Assembly (NCBI RefSeq): GCF_019704555.1
Contig: NZ_AP024745.1
Span: forward strand, 1-64,000
Source: Actinoplanes sp. L3-i22
Lineage (GTDB): Bacteria; Actinomycetota; Actinomycetes; Mycobacteriales; Micromonosporaceae
Direction: 5' to 3'
DNA length: 64,000 nucleotides
Shown: positions 19,999 to 30,453 of the stretch, piece after piece
How positions within the stretch are numbered: the stretch's first letter is position 1
Layout: each line of letters opens with the position of its first letter
The notes under the pieces: model-generated
The model's database searches: none
Told to the model about the DNA's origin: nothing
What the model saw: only the letters and a program-made list of their open reading frames with translations
Position numbers and translations under genes: made by a program

Positions 19999-21732
19999 TT
20001 ACTCCAGTCTGCCCATGACCACCCCGGGGATGTCCACCAGCGACACGTCGTTCCGCTCACCGGTGCGACGATCACGCCATTCGGCGTACCCCTCGGCGAG
20101 GCGGCGGCCGACCACGATCGTCCGGGCGATGCCGATCAGCTCGGCGTCGGTGAACTTGACCCCGGCCGACAGGTTGGGCCGGTCGTCGACCAGGACCCGG
20201 AGCCCGGCCGCGACAAGCGTCCGGCCCAGGGACAGCGCCGCCTCGATCTGGCCGTCCTTCCCGGCCGCGACGATGTGCACGTCGGCCGGCGCGACCTCGG
20301 CCGGCCAGAGCAGCCCGCGCTCGTCGTGGTGCTGCTCGGCGATCGCGGCGACGGCCCGGGACAGGCCGATGCCGTAGCTGCCCATGGTCGGGCGGACCGG
20401 CTTGCCGTCGGCGCCCAGCACGTCCACCTTGAAGGCGTCCGTGTAGCGCCGGCCGAGCTGGAAGATGTGCCCGATCTCGATGCCGCGCCGGATGGTCAGG
20501 ACGCCGTCGCCGCAGGCCGGGCACGGGTCGCCGGCCCGGACCTCGGCCGCCTCGATCGTGCCGTCCGGGGTGAAGTCCCGGCCGGCGACCACGTCGGTGG
20601 CGTGCCGGCCGGGCTCGTTGGCGCCGGTCAGCCACGCGGTGCCGGGCGCGACGCGCGGATCGGCCAGGTAGCGCAGCTTGGTGTCCTGCGGGCCGATGTA
20701 GCCCTTGACCAGGTCCGGGCGGGACGCGAAGTCGTCGAAGAGGGTGGCGGTGGCCGGGGCGAGCGCGGCGTTCAGGCGCTTCAGGTCGACCTCACGGTCG
20801 CCGGGCACGCCGATGGCCAGCACCTCGTCCTCGCGGCCCGGGTGGTGCACGGTGACCACCACGTTCTTCAGGGTGTCGGCGGCGGTCCAGTCCGAGCGGC
20901 CGCCCAGTTGCCGGGCGTTGGCGACGTCGACCAGGGCGGCGATGGTCGGGGTGTCCGGGGTGTCGTGCACGGTCAGGGCCGGCGCGGTGACCGGGGCGGC
21001 GGGCGGCACGGGCGTGGTCACGGCCTCGGTGTTGGCGGCGTAGTCGCACGTGGTGCAGCCGACGAAGGTGTCCTCGCCGACCTCGGCGACGGCCAGGAAC
21101 TCCTCGGAGGCGGACCCGCCCATCGCGCCGGACACCGCCGAGACGATCGTGTGGTCGAGGCCCAGGCGACGGAAGATTCGCTGGTAGGCGGCGCGCATAT
21201 CGCCGTACGCCGCAATTAGTCCGTCGTCTTTGAGGTCGAAAGAGTAAGCGTCCTTCATCAGGAACTCGCGGCCGCGCAGCAGGCCGCCGCGTGGCCGCGC
21301 CTCGTCCCGGAACTTCGTCTGGATCTGGAAGAGGCGGAGCGGAAAGTCCCGGTACGAGGTGGTCATGTCCTGCACGAGCAGGGTGAACATCTCCTCGTGG
21401 GTGGGCGCCAGCAGGTAGTCGGCGCCGCGGCGGTCCTGGAGCGTGAAGATGTCGTCGCCGTATTCGGTCCAGCGCCCGCTGACGTCGTAGGGCTCGCGCG
21501 GCAGCAGCGCCGGGAAGGCGACCTCCTGGCCGTCGACGGCGGTCATCTCCGCGCGGACGATCGTGGTGATCCGGTCCAGCACCAGCTTGCCGAGCGGCAG
21601 CCAGGTGTAGCCGCCCGGCGCGGCGCGACGGATGAAACCGGCGCGAAGCAGGAGCCGATGGCTCGGCACCTCCGCGTCGGCCGGCTCCTCGCGCAGGGTC
21701 CTGAGCAGCAATGTGGACATCCGAAGCAGCAT
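19999..21732 (-). CDS. proS: Prolyl-tRNA synthetase (bacterial type with editing domain)
   Basis: 577 aa from the ATG at 21732 ([13 protein letters not shown]). TAGGCT lies 8 nt upstream with no Shine-Dalgarno, consistent with a leaderless start; a further ATG at 21738 is less likely. It charges tRNA(Pro). Class II motifs are visible: motif 2 [17 protein letters not shown] and motif 3 [14 protein letters not shown]. The INS (YbaK-like) editing insertion lies at about residues 220-370, and the anticodon-binding domain is C-terminal. Length fits the long bacterial ProRS. Confidence 0.96.
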   Translation of the reverse strand: MLLRMSTLLLRTLREEPADAEVPSHRLLLRAGFIRRAAPGGYTWLPLGKLVLDRITTIVRAEMTAVDGQEVAFPALLPREPYDVSGRWTEYGDDIFTLQDRRGADYLLAPTHEEMFTLLVQDMTTSYRDFPLRLFQIQTKFRDEARPRGGLLRGREFLMKDAYSFDLKDDGLIAAYGDMRAAYQRIFRRLGLDHTIVSAVSGAMGGSASEEFLAVAEVGEDTFVGCTTCDYAANTEAVTTPVPPAAPVTAPALTVHDTPDTPTIAALVDVANARQLGGRSDWTAADTLKNVVVTVHHPGREDEVLAIGVPGDREVDLKRLNAALAPATATLFDDFASRPDLVKGYIGPQDTKLRYLADPRVAPGTAWLTGANEPGRHATDVVAGRDFTPDGTIEAAEVRAGDPCPACGDGVLTIRRGIEIGHIFQLGRRYTDAFKVDVLGADGKPVRPTMGSYGIGLSRAVAAIAEQHHDERGLLWPAEVAPADVHIVAAGKDGQIEAALSLGRTLVAAGLRVLVDDRPNLSAGVKFTDAELIGIARTIVVGRRLAEGYAEWRDRRTGERNDVSLVDIPGVVMGRLE

Positions 21733-21867
21733 GGACATCGAGCCTAGAGATGCGGTACGACTAAATCACGCGCTTATCTAGGTGTCGCCAGCGTCACGTT
21801 CCGCTTCTTACCTGTCCGGTGGAAAACTGATCCGGCAACCAAAGCTGAACAGACGTTAGGGGGAACG

Positions 21868-22641
21868 ATGGCCTGGCGCAGCTTCGTGGCAATCGGGGAC
21901 AGCTTCACCGAGGGCATGTGCGACGAGTATCCGGACGGCACGTACCGAGGGTGGGCGGACCTGGTCGCCACTCGACTAGCGGTCGATTCCGGCCCCGACT
22001 TCGGGTACGCCAACCTGGCGATCCGCGGCCGGCTCCTGGATCAGGTGATCGCCGAGCAACTCGAGCCGGCGCTCGCGATGAAGCCGGATCTGGTGAGTTT
22101 CGCGGCCGGCGGCAACGACATCCTGCGGCCCCGGGTGGACCCACACACCCTGGTCGAGCGGATGGACCCGGTGATCGCCCGGATCCGGGCCACCGGCGCG
22201 GACGTGATCATGTTCCGGTTCGCCGACGTCGCGGTGCACATACCCGGTGGTCAGCGCATGATCGGGACTCGTGCGGGGATCCTCAACGACGGGTTCCGGG
22301 AGATCGCCGAGCGGCACGGGGCGCATCTGATCGACCTGTTCGCGGATCACACGTACCTGAACCGGAGCATGTGGAGCGACGACCGTCTGCACCTCTCCGA
22401 CACCGGGCACCGCCGGGTCGCCGGGCACGTGCTGAACGCGCTCGGCGTCGGCGTCGAGGAGGACTGGATGCTGGTCCCGCCGGCGCCGCAGTCCACGCCG
22501 TGGCGGCTGGCGCTCAGCGCGGACGTGCGCTGGGCCCGGGAGCACCTGGCGCCCTGGGTCGGGCGGCACCTGCTCGGGCGTTCGACCGGTGACCTCATCA
22601 CGGCGAAGCGCCCGGTGCTGGCCCCGATCGACGATGTGTAA
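21868..22641 (+). CDS. SGNH/GDSL hydrolase
   Basis: 257 aa; ATG with AGGGGGAAC upstream. Block I is GDSFTEG with the nucleophile Ser12, block III is GGNDIL, and the catalytic Asp/His pair lies in [11 protein letters not shown] near 170-180. It is an esterase or lipase-like hydrolase of unknown substrate. No signal peptide is seen, so it is probably cytosolic. It is transcribed divergently from proS and its stop lies 18 nt before the sulfurtransferase start. Confidence 0.92.
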   Translation: MAWRSFVAIGDSFTEGMCDEYPDGTYRGWADLVATRLAVDSGPDFGYANLAIRGRLLDQVIAEQLEPALAMKPDLVSFAAGGNDILRPRVDPHTLVERMDPVIARIRATGADVIMFRFADVAVHIPGGQRMIGTRAGILNDGFREIAERHGAHLIDLFADHTYLNRSMWSDDRLHLSDTGHRRVAGHVLNALGVGVEEDWMLVPPAPQSTPWRLALSADVRWAREHLAPWVGRHLLGRSTGDLITAKRPVLAPIDDV

Positions 22642-22658
22642 GCGCTAGCGTGGCAGGC

Positions 22659-23558
22659 ATGTCCGTTCCGAACGATCCGGCGCAGGCGCTGCAGGCCTAC
22701 GCGCACCCCGACAAACTGGTCACCACCGAGTGGCTCGCCGCGAACCTGGATACGCCCGGTCTGGTCGTCGTCGAGTCGGACGAGGACGTGCTGCTCTACG
22801 ACACCGGGCACATCCCGGGGGCGGTCAAGGTCGACTGGCACCTGGAGCTGAACGACCAGGTCACCCGCGACTACCTGGACCCGGCCGCGTTCGCCGCGAT
22901 GTGTGCGGCCAAGGGCATCGGCCGCGACGACACGATCGTGTTCTATGGCGACAACTTCAACTGGTGGGCGTCGTACGCACTCTGGGTCTTCAGTCTTTTC
23001 GGACACCGGGACGTGCGCCTGCTCGACGGCGGCCGGCAGAAGTGGGTGGCCGAGGGGCGCGAGGTGACCCGGGAGAAGACCACCCGCCCCAAGGCGGAGT
23101 ACGCGGTGCCGGTCCGCAACGACGCGGAGATCCGGGCATTCCGTGACCAGGTCATGGGGCACATCGCCAGCGGGCGGCCGCTGGTCGACGTCCGTTCCCC
23201 GCAGGAGTACACCGGCGAGCTGACCCACATGGCGGCGTACCCGCAGGAGGGCGCGCTGCGTGGCGGGCACATCCCGGGCGCGGTGAGCAAGCCGTGGAAG
23301 TCCGCCGCCAACGACGACGGCACGTTCAAGGCGCACGACGACCTGATCAAGATCTACCGCGACGAGCTGGGCCTGGAGACGGGCGACGACATCATCGCCT
23401 ACTGCCGGATCGGCGAGCGGTCCAGTCACACCTGGTTCGTCCTGCGGCACCTGCTGGGGTACCCGCAGGTCCGCAACTACGACGGTTCCTGGACGGAGTG
23501 GGGCAATCTGGTCCGCGCCCCGATCGCCAAGGGCGCCGAGCCCGGCGGACTCAGTTGA
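22659..23558 (+). CDS. sseA: Thiosulfate/3-mercaptopyruvate sulfurtransferase (tandem rhodanese)
   Basis: 299 aa from the ATG at 22659; TAGCGT sits 7 nt upstream without a Shine-Dalgarno, suggesting a leaderless mRNA. Two rhodanese domains: an inactive N-terminal one (about 15-140) and a C-terminal one (about 155-290). The catalytic Cys249 is in [10 protein letters not shown], the thiosulfate-sulfurtransferase-type loop. It transfers sulfane sulfur to cyanide or thiol acceptors. A strong terminator follows. Confidence 0.92.
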   Translation: MSVPNDPAQALQAYAHPDKLVTTEWLAANLDTPGLVVVESDEDVLLYDTGHIPGAVKVDWHLELNDQVTRDYLDPAAFAAMCAAKGIGRDDTIVFYGDNFNWWASYALWVFSLFGHRDVRLLDGGRQKWVAEGREVTREKTTRPKAEYAVPVRNDAEIRAFRDQVMGHIASGRPLVDVRSPQEYTGELTHMAAYPQEGALRGGHIPGAVSKPWKSAANDDGTFKAHDDLIKIYRDELGLETGDDIIAYCRIGERSSHTWFVLRHLLGYPQVRNYDGSWTEWGNLVRAPIAKGAEPGGLS

Positions 23559-23598
23559 TCTTCGCCTGACGAAAGTCTGATGAAAGCCTGACCAGAGA

Positions 23599-23627
23599 AG
23601 GGGCCCTCGGAAAAGGGCCCCTTTTTG
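23599..23627 (+). terminator. Rho-independent terminator after the sulfurtransferase
   Basis: AAGGGGCCC and GGGCCCCTT pair around a TCGGAAAA loop and are followed by TTTTTG, a canonical intrinsic terminator. Confidence 0.9.
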
Positions 23628-23655
23628 TCAGACGGACCCGGTACCGTGCGCTGCC

Positions 23656-25395
23656 GTGAGCAACACCTTCCAGGTCGATCTACGGGGCATCGTCGACCTG
23701 CTCAGTCACCACCTCTACGCGAGCCCCCGCGTGTACGTCCGTGAGCTTCTGCAGAACGCCGTCGACGCGATCACCGCGGTCGGCCCGGACCACGCCGGCC
23801 GGGTCGAGATCAGCACCGGCGAGCGCCTGCGGATCACCGACAACGGCATCGGGCTCACCGAGGCGCAGGTCCACGAGCTGCTCGCCACGATCGGTCGCAG
23901 CTCGAAGCGGGACGAGCTGGGCTTCGCCCGGCACGAGTTCCTCGGCCAGTTCGGCATCGGCCTGCTCTCCTGCTTCCTGGTGGCCGACGAGATCCACGTG
24001 CACACGCGGCGCGCGGGCGCTCCCCCGGTGCTCTGGACCGGATATTCCGACGGGCGTTACGACGTGCGGCCCGGCGAGGAGCGCGAGCCGGGGACCACGG
24101 TCACCCTGCTGCCGCGCCGGGGCGCCGAGCACTACCTGACCGGTGCGACCGTGACCGAGCTGGCCGGGCTCTACGGCTCGCTGCTGCCGGTCGAGGTGAC
24201 CGTGGACGGGCGCCGGGTCACCACCGGGACGGTGCCGTGGGCGCTTCCGGCGAGCGAGCGGAACGCGTACGCCGAAGAGGTCTTGGGTTTTCGGCCCTTT
24301 GACGTGATCGAGCTGAACGTGCCCGGCTCCGGCCTGAGCGGTGCGGCGTTCGTGCTGCCCACCCCGGTCAACCCGGCCAGCCGGGGCGGCCACCGGGTCT
24401 ACCTCAAGCGCATGCTGCTCTCCGAGGGCGTCGAGGGCCTGCTGCCGGACTGGGCGTTCTTCGCCCGCTGCGTGGTGGACAGCACCGAGCTGCGGCCGAC
24501 CGCCAGCCGCGAGGCGCTCTACGACGACGGCATGCTGGCCGAGACCCGGGAGGCGATCGCCGACCAGCTGCGCGGCTGGCTGGTGCGGCTCTCCGCGACC
24601 GATCCGCGGCGTCTCGCCCAGTTCCTGCAGATCCATCACCTCGGGGTGAAGGCGCTGGCCCTGCACGACGACGAGATGTTGCGCCTGGTCGAGCAGTGGT
24701 ACCCGATGCAGACCAACATGGGCGAGCTGACGCTCGCCGAGTTCCGCGCGAGGTACGGCGTGCTCCGGTACGCCGCGACCGCCGACGAGTTCCGCCAGCT
24801 GGCCGCGGTCGCGGCCGCGCAGGACATCGGCCTGATCAACGGCGGCTACGTCTACGACGCCGACCTGATCCAGCGGCTCGCCGTGGTCGACGCCGAGGTC
24901 CGCACCGAGCGCCTGGACCCGACCGACCTGACCACCCGGTTCACCGCCGTCGACGCGGAGACCGAGCTGCGCCTGCGCCCGTTCCTGTCGGCCGCCCAGC
25001 GCCGGCTGGACCGGCTCGGCTGCGAGGTCGTGGTCCGCTCCTTCGACCCGGCGAGCCTGCCCGCGCTGTACCTGGTGAGCCGGGCCGCCGCCTTCCACGA
25101 CGAGTTCACCGCGAGCCGGGACCAGGCCGACGACCTGTGGGGCGGGGTGCTCGACGCGCTCTCCTCGACGGTGCCGAACGACCGGCCGCAGCTCGTCCTG
25201 AACCACCGCAACCCGCTGATCCGGCGGGTGGCCGCGCTGGGCGACGCCGGGCTCGCCGCGCTGGCCGTCGAGTCGCTCTACGGCCAGGCGCTGCTGCTCG
25301 GCCACCATCCGATCCGGCCGGCCGACGCGGCCCTGCTGACCACGTCGTTCCTGGGCCTGCTGGACCGGGCCGTTCCCGAGGAGGAGAGCCGATGA
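23656..25395 (+). CDS. HSP90-family chaperone (HtpG-like)
   Basis: 579 aa, GTG start; TACCGT lies 8 nt upstream. The N-terminal GHKL ATPase is intact: RELLQNAVDA with Glu30 and Asn34, ITDNGIGL, and the lid segment GQFGIGLLS near 97. The middle domain follows. It is ~50 residues shorter than canonical HtpG and its C-terminal half is divergent, so it belongs to an actinobacterial HSP90 subfamily rather than classic HtpG. It ends in the acidic EEESR. Its stop codon overlaps the ATG of a large TPR protein (ATGA), so the two are translationally coupled. Confidence 0.9.
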   Translation: MSNTFQVDLRGIVDLLSHHLYASPRVYVRELLQNAVDAITAVGPDHAGRVEISTGERLRITDNGIGLTEAQVHELLATIGRSSKRDELGFARHEFLGQFGIGLLSCFLVADEIHVHTRRAGAPPVLWTGYSDGRYDVRPGEEREPGTTVTLLPRRGAEHYLTGATVTELAGLYGSLLPVEVTVDGRRVTTGTVPWALPASERNAYAEEVLGFRPFDVIELNVPGSGLSGAAFVLPTPVNPASRGGHRVYLKRMLLSEGVEGLLPDWAFFARCVVDSTELRPTASREALYDDGMLAETREAIADQLRGWLVRLSATDPRRLAQFLQIHHLGVKALALHDDEMLRLVEQWYPMQTNMGELTLAEFRARYGVLRYAATADEFRQLAAVAAAQDIGLINGGYVYDADLIQRLAVVDAEVRTERLDPTDLTTRFTAVDAETELRLRPFLSAAQRRLDRLGCEVVVRSFDPASLPALYLVSRAAAFHDEFTASRDQADDLWGGVLDALSSTVPNDRPQLVLNHRNPLIRRVAALGDAGLAALAVESLYGQALLLGHHPIRPADAALLTTSFLGLLDRAVPEEESR

Positions 25396-28163
25396 AGACC
25401 GCGGAAGAGCTCTGGGGCGCTCTCGAGGAGGCGCATCAGCTTCCGTACGGCGCGGCCCAGATCGCCCTCGTCGAGCAGGTGCTGCGGCACGCGGACGGCG
25501 CGGGCGACCCGGCGCTGGCGTTCTACACCCGGCTGTTCGCGACCACGGCGTACATCTACGGCGGCGAGTCGGTGAAGTCGTTCGCCACGTTCTCCTGGTG
25601 CGTCAGCGACTTCGACCGGAACCCGCAGCCGTACCACGAGCGCTGGACGCACAACCTGCTCTGGCTGTTCAAGACGATGACCAGCGCGCTCACCAAGTTC
25701 CCGGAGATCCCGCTGGCGCGGACCCGCGCGGTGCTCGACGACATGGAGCGGCGCTATCGGGAGAGCGGGCACGGCCTGCAGCCGGTGTTCAAGCACCGGT
25801 ACCTGGTCGCCCGGCACATCGGCGCGACCGACGAGGCGAACGACTGGTTCGAGAAGTGGCGGACCGCGCCGCGGACCGAGCTCTCCGACTGCGCCGGCTG
25901 CGACCCGACCACCCTGGTCTGGCATCTGAACAGCCGGGAGCGGTTCGACGAGGCGGTCGAGCTGGCCACGCCGGTGCTGGCCGGCGAGCTGAACTGCAAC
26001 GAGCAGCCGCAGAGCATCCTCAGCGAGCTGATGGTGTCGTACCTGCGGAGCGGTCGGCTGGACGAGGCCGCCGACGCGCACCGCCGCTCCTACCTGGTCG
26101 AGCGCGGCAACCTGGCCGATCTGTCCGGTATCGGGGACCACCTGCTGTTCTGCGCGCGCACCGGCAACGAGGCGCGTGGCCTGGAGATCCTGCAGCGGCA
26201 CATCGACTGGCTGGAGCGGGCGCCGTCCCCGGCCGCGGCGATGGACTTCGCGGCGGCGTCGGTTGCGCTGCTGCGCCGGCTGGTCACGTTGGGGCACGGC
26301 GACTCGCCGATCCGGCGGGCCGGGCAGCCGGAGACGACCGTCGCGGCGCTCGCCGACGAGCTGGCGGCGTTCGCGACCGACCTGGCGGCCCGTTTCGACG
26401 CCCGCAACGGCACCGGTCACCAGGGTGACTTCATCAAAGAGCGAATGGCTTCCGAGCCGTACGACGTGGTGCTGCCACTGTCCCCGACGGCTCGCCGGAC
26501 CGTTGCTCCACAACAGACCGTGCAACGGGAGCAGAAGCCGCAAATCGCCGAAGTTCCCGCGGATCTCACCGAGACCGAGCTGCTGGACCTGGCCCAGAAG
26601 CACGTCGACGAGGACGAGTACGAGCTGCTCGGCGCGGTGCTGGAGGCGTATTCGAGCCGCTTCCCCGAGCCGGCCGACCCGGGGCTCGCCGGTCGCCTCT
26701 GGATGCTGCGCGGCTTCCGGGACAACGGCGACGACCACGAGGCCACGATCGCCGACTACGAGAAGTCCGTCGCGGCGTTCGAGGCGGCCGGTGACCCCGG
26801 CAGGGTGAGCGCCATGCGGGCCCGGGCCGCGCTGGAGCGGGCCCGGGCCGGCCTGCTCGACCCGGCGGAGGCGCTGCCGCTCGTCCAGGCGGACGTCGTC
26901 CACCAGGACGAACGCGGCACCCATCGGGATCGGGCGAGCGCCGGCCTGCGACTGTCCATGGTGTACTTCCTGATGGAGCGGTACGCCGAGGCCAACGAGG
27001 CGGGTGACCGCGCCGACCAGCACGCCGCCGAGCTCGGCGACGTCCGCCGGATGGCGTATCACTCGATGATGCGGGCCCGGAACCGCGGCGCGATGGACCG
27101 CGAGGACGAGGCGCGCGTAGCCGCCCGATCCGCGTGGGACTTCTACCGGGCGAACGGTCCGGCCCGGGCGAGCGCGGAGGCGGCGACCGTTTACGCCCAG
27201 CTCGCCGAGGAGCCGGCGGACGTGGTGGCGGCGATGACCGAGTCGCTGGCCTACGGGGTGTCCGGCGCCGAGTTGATCGCGTACGCGCTGCGGGCCCGGG
27301 CGTCGCTGGCCCTGGAACGGCCGGTCGACGCGATCGAGGACCTGGTGGAGGCTGTCGCGATCTGCGCCGAGCAGGAGAACGACCATTCCGGAACATTCGC
27401 TCGGCAGGACCTGGCTCGGGCGTACCGGATGGCCGACCGTCTCCCCGAGGCCGCCGAGGTGGCCGAGGAGGCGCTGCTCGGGTTCGAGCGGCTGGGGTTC
27501 GTCCCGCCGGCCAACGACATCCGGTACCTGCTGGCCGGCATTTACCGTGATCTTGGCGACACCGGCCGCGCGCTGGAGTTGTACCGCGAGCTGCTCGAGG
27601 CGCTGGCCGACAACCCGGCCGGTCGCGGTCAGATCGGGGAGGACGCCGGCGAGGTGCTCTACAACCTGGACCGGGACGCCGAGGCGGCGCTGACCTTCCA
27701 GGCCTCGGCCGAGGCGCTGCGCGAGGCCGGCGATCCGGCCGGGGAGCTGCGGGTCCGGCGGCGCCAGTTGATGGCGTTGAACTACGCGGACCAGGTTCCG
27801 GAGGCCGAGGAGTTGATCACCCTGGTTACTCGCCGGTACGAGGAACTGCCCGCCGAACTGGCCGAACAGCCGGCCGTCCAATGGGGTCGCGGGGTCTTCG
27901 CATTCGAGGCCGGCAATCTCCTGATGCGCCGCGGCCGGTGGGCCGACGCGCTGCCGCACCTCGACGGAGCACCCGAACGACTTCGCTCGATCGGGGCAGA
28001 CGATGACGCCGATCGGGTGGCGGGTATGCGTTCCGAGGCGCTTCTGCGGTCCGGCCGGCCGGTCGAAGCGTTGGCACTGATGGACTCGTTGCCGGAGGAG
28101 CGACGCTTCCCCGAGCTGTACGCCGAGGCCCGGGAGGCCGTCGATCGGCTGAACGACCGTTAA
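25392..28163 (+). CDS. Large tetratricopeptide-repeat protein coupled to HSP90
   Basis: 923 aa. The ATG at 25392 overlaps the HSP90 stop; the open frame extends much further upstream but only through the antiphase of HSP90. It is almost entirely helical, with many degenerate TPR units, clearest at about 620-880 (for example RALELYRELLEALADN). A linker at about 365-395 divides it in two. No signal or membrane segment, so it is cytosolic. A CAGC motif occurs near residue 167. TPR proteins are classic HSP90 partners in eukaryotes; a co-chaperone or client-adaptor role is inferred from coupling. Confidence 0.85.
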   Translation: MKTAEELWGALEEAHQLPYGAAQIALVEQVLRHADGAGDPALAFYTRLFATTAYIYGGESVKSFATFSWCVSDFDRNPQPYHERWTHNLLWLFKTMTSALTKFPEIPLARTRAVLDDMERRYRESGHGLQPVFKHRYLVARHIGATDEANDWFEKWRTAPRTELSDCAGCDPTTLVWHLNSRERFDEAVELATPVLAGELNCNEQPQSILSELMVSYLRSGRLDEAADAHRRSYLVERGNLADLSGIGDHLLFCARTGNEARGLEILQRHIDWLERAPSPAAAMDFAAASVALLRRLVTLGHGDSPIRRAGQPETTVAALADELAAFATDLAARFDARNGTGHQGDFIKERMASEPYDVVLPLSPTARRTVAPQQTVQREQKPQIAEVPADLTETELLDLAQKHVDEDEYELLGAVLEAYSSRFPEPADPGLAGRLWMLRGFRDNGDDHEATIADYEKSVAAFEAAGDPGRVSAMRARAALERARAGLLDPAEALPLVQADVVHQDERGTHRDRASAGLRLSMVYFLMERYAEANEAGDRADQHAAELGDVRRMAYHSMMRARNRGAMDREDEARVAARSAWDFYRANGPARASAEAATVYAQLAEEPADVVAAMTESLAYGVSGAELIAYALRARASLALERPVDAIEDLVEAVAICAEQENDHSGTFARQDLARAYRMADRLPEAAEVAEEALLGFERLGFVPPANDIRYLLAGIYRDLGDTGRALELYRELLEALADNPAGRGQIGEDAGEVLYNLDRDAEAALTFQASAEALREAGDPAGELRVRRRQLMALNYADQVPEAEELITLVTRRYEELPAELAEQPAVQWGRGVFAFEAGNLLMRRGRWADALPHLDGAPERLRSIGADDDADRVAGMRSEALLRSGRPVEALALMDSLPEERRFPELYAEAREAVDRLNDR

Positions 28164-28195
28164 GTAAGGGCTTGACGACGCGTTAAGGTGGCGAG

Positions 28196-28801
28196 GTGAC
28201 GACGGTAGATCAGCGGCACCGGACCACCCCGCCGGCGCCCCGGCGGCGGTCACGCCGCGACGAAATCCTCGAGATCGCGGTCGGGCTGTTCGCATCCCGC
28301 GGCTATCACGGTGTCTCGATGGACGACATCGGCTCGGCGGCCGGCGTCACCGGCCCGGCGTTGTATCACCACTTCGCCGGCAAGGAGGCGATGCTGGTCG
28401 CCGCGCTGATCCCGGTCAGCGACGGCCTGCTGGAGGGCGGCCGGGAACGGGTCGCCCGCCACCCGGCCGAGGCCGAGGCGGCGCTTGCCGACCTGATCGA
28501 CTTCCACGTCGACTTCGCCCTGGCGAACCCGGCGGTGATCGCCCTGCACCTGCACGAGCTGGACCGTCTGCCGGAGGAGCCGCGCCGGCAGATCCGGAAG
28601 CTGCAGCGCCTCTACGTGGAGGAGTGGGTCGGCGTGCTCACCCTGCTGCGGCCCGAGTTGGACGCGGCCGAGGCGCGGGTGCTGGCGCACGCCGCGTTCG
28701 GCCTGATGAACTCGACGCCGTTCCTGGGCGGCGAGGTGGAGCGGCGCCGGCGCGCGGCCCTGCTGCGCGACGCCACCATGCATGCCCTGACCGGCCGCTG
28801 A
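28196..28801 (+). CDS. TetR/AcrR-family regulator
   Basis: 201 aa, GTG start; TAAGGT lies 6 nt upstream, leaderless-like. The N-terminal helix-turn-helix is at about 20-65 (MDDIGSAAGVTGPALYHHF). The C-terminal ligand domain is unassigned. The gene starts 32 bp after the TPR stop but has its own likely promoter. Targets are unknown. Confidence 0.9.
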   Translation: MTTVDQRHRTTPPAPRRRSRRDEILEIAVGLFASRGYHGVSMDDIGSAAGVTGPALYHHFAGKEAMLVAALIPVSDGLLEGGRERVARHPAEAEAALADLIDFHVDFALANPAVIALHLHELDRLPEEPRRQIRKLQRLYVEEWVGVLTLLRPELDAAEARVLAHAAFGLMNSTPFLGGEVERRRRAALLRDATMHALTGR

Positions 28802-29095
28802 CCCGGCGCTCCTGAGCCGGCCACCACGCCGGAATCGATCCGGACGAGTTGATCGGGGCCGCCGAACTGGCCAAATGGCTGGTCGGCCGTCCCCTTCCAT
28901 CGGGTGTTCTCAGAGCCGGGCCGCAGACCCGTCTCTGATGATTCTTGAGCGCGATTCCTGCGATCATTTTTCTGATTTGCTCGCGTGACTTTCCGCTTGC
29001 TCACCTCGTTACCAATACCGAGTGGCCGATATCGCCTGTTCCTCTATTAAGAGGTACGGACGTTTGCGGAAGGCCGACGACGAGGGGTGGAAACG
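28802..29095. other. Intergenic region before the secreted CxxC protein
   Basis: 294 bp without a convincing gene. The segment 28930-29050 is clearly AT-richer than its surroundings (for example TCTATTAAGAGG) and probably carries the promoter of the gene starting at 29096. No operator was recognised. Confidence 0.4.
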
Positions 29096-30211
29096 ATGCC
29101 GGGCTGGAGGGTCGAGCGCACGCCGCGTACGGCGTCCGGTTCCGTGCGGTCCGCCCCCGGCGGCTCCCCGTTCATGCCGCCCCAGAGCCAGGGGGCGGAG
29201 CGACGGCCGGAGCGCCGCGCCGGACGTACCGGTTCCCGGTGGGTCCTGCGTGCACTCGTCGTCGGTGGCCTGGCCGGAGTGGCCTGGCTGCTCACCGGCG
29301 CTGCCGCGAACGCCGCGGAGCCGGACGCCGAGCCGGTCAACGGCTCGACGTTCGAGGTTGTGCTCGACGACGATGTCGAGCCGGCGACCACCTGGGCCGA
29401 GACGGTCCAGGAACCCGCGGCGGGAGAACTCCTGAAGGCGGCCGTCCAGCCGCTGGAGTCCGAGCCGAAGAGCCACCATCGCGTCCTGACCATGCTGTTC
29501 GGAAAGCCGGCCGAGAAGCCGGTGGAGGACCTGGTCGAGGACGACGACGAGCCCGCGATCGACGCGGATCCGCTCGGCGATGCCCTGCGAACGGCGCTCG
29601 CGCCGCTGCGTGCCAGCAGCGGGACCGTGGCCGCCGACGAGCAGCCCGCAGCCGAGGGTGACGTGGCCGATGCCGAGGCCGTGCCGGCGGCGCAAGCCCC
29701 GGTGACCGACCCCGTCGTGACCTCGCGACCCGCTGCCGAGCTGCCGGAACATCCGGTCGCGACCGGCATGGCCGCGGCGACGGCACCGCTCGCCGAAGTG
29801 TCGCTCGACGTAGCTGAGTCGAGCGGGACAGATCGGGCGAGCACCAGCATCCGGGCCTTCCGCGACCCGGCCGGCGACACCTCTGACGGTGTCGCACCGG
29901 CCCGGCGGATCAGGAAGGCCCCCTCCCGGTCGCACGTCCATCGGCATGCCCCGGCCGCCCGGCCGGCCGCGCCGGAGGCGATCCGGGAGGACGTACCCGG
30001 CGGTGACGGACCCGCGCCCGCGCGGACGAACCTCGGGGCAGTCAGCGGTATCCCGGCCGGTGGGTCGGGGGCGAACACGGAGAGCGGCTCGTCGGCCGTG
30101 CTTCCGAGCGGGATCGCGAACGGCCCGGTGGACTGTCACCGCTGCCCGGTCGCGCCCGATGTCGATGCCCGGCGCAACGACGCCGAGGCGCCGACCGTCT
30201 CACCTGACTAG
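29096..30211 (+). CDS. Secreted or membrane-anchored Pro/Ala-rich protein
   Basis: 371 aa from the ATG at 29096 (GAGGGG, 8 nt spacing). A basic N-terminus of ~45 residues precedes a hydrophobic helix (about 47-68, LRALVVGGLAGVAWLLTG) and an AANA-A cleavage-type site. The rest is acidic, Ala/Pro-rich and probably disordered. Near residue 346 a lone CxxC (DCHRCP) lies close to the C-terminus. No family is recognised. It lies immediately upstream of the chaplin-like gene and reads the same way, so a cell-surface role is plausible but unproven. Confidence 0.72.
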   Translation: MPGWRVERTPRTASGSVRSAPGGSPFMPPQSQGAERRPERRAGRTGSRWVLRALVVGGLAGVAWLLTGAAANAAEPDAEPVNGSTFEVVLDDDVEPATTWAETVQEPAAGELLKAAVQPLESEPKSHHRVLTMLFGKPAEKPVEDLVEDDDEPAIDADPLGDALRTALAPLRASSGTVAADEQPAAEGDVADAEAVPAAQAPVTDPVVTSRPAAELPEHPVATGMAAATAPLAEVSLDVAESSGTDRASTSIRAFRDPAGDTSDGVAPARRIRKAPSRSHVHRHAPAARPAAPEAIREDVPGGDGPAPARTNLGAVSGIPAGGSGANTESGSSAVLPSGIANGPVDCHRCPVAPDVDARRNDAEAPTVSPD

Positions 30212-30453
30212 CAGTTGGCCCGGCGGCGCGCAGAGGCCGCCGTCAGAGCACAGGCCGAACGATTCCCGAACCGTTTGCGTACAAGCGGCGAATCGTGCGC
30301 GGTCTGCGGAGCCAGCACCGTAGCGGCGCATGTCGACGAGCGGGGTCAAGGTCGAATAAATCGAGCCGGGGCACCGCTGCGCCCAAAATCGAAAAAGCCA
30401 ATTGAATACGTGCAAATCCTTGCCGACCATTTTTGAAAGGCATTACTTTCCTC

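Noticed and set aside
25278..28295. 1005-codon antisense frame over the TPR gene
   Set aside because: Shadow of a high-GC gene; no domain and no ribosome-binding site.
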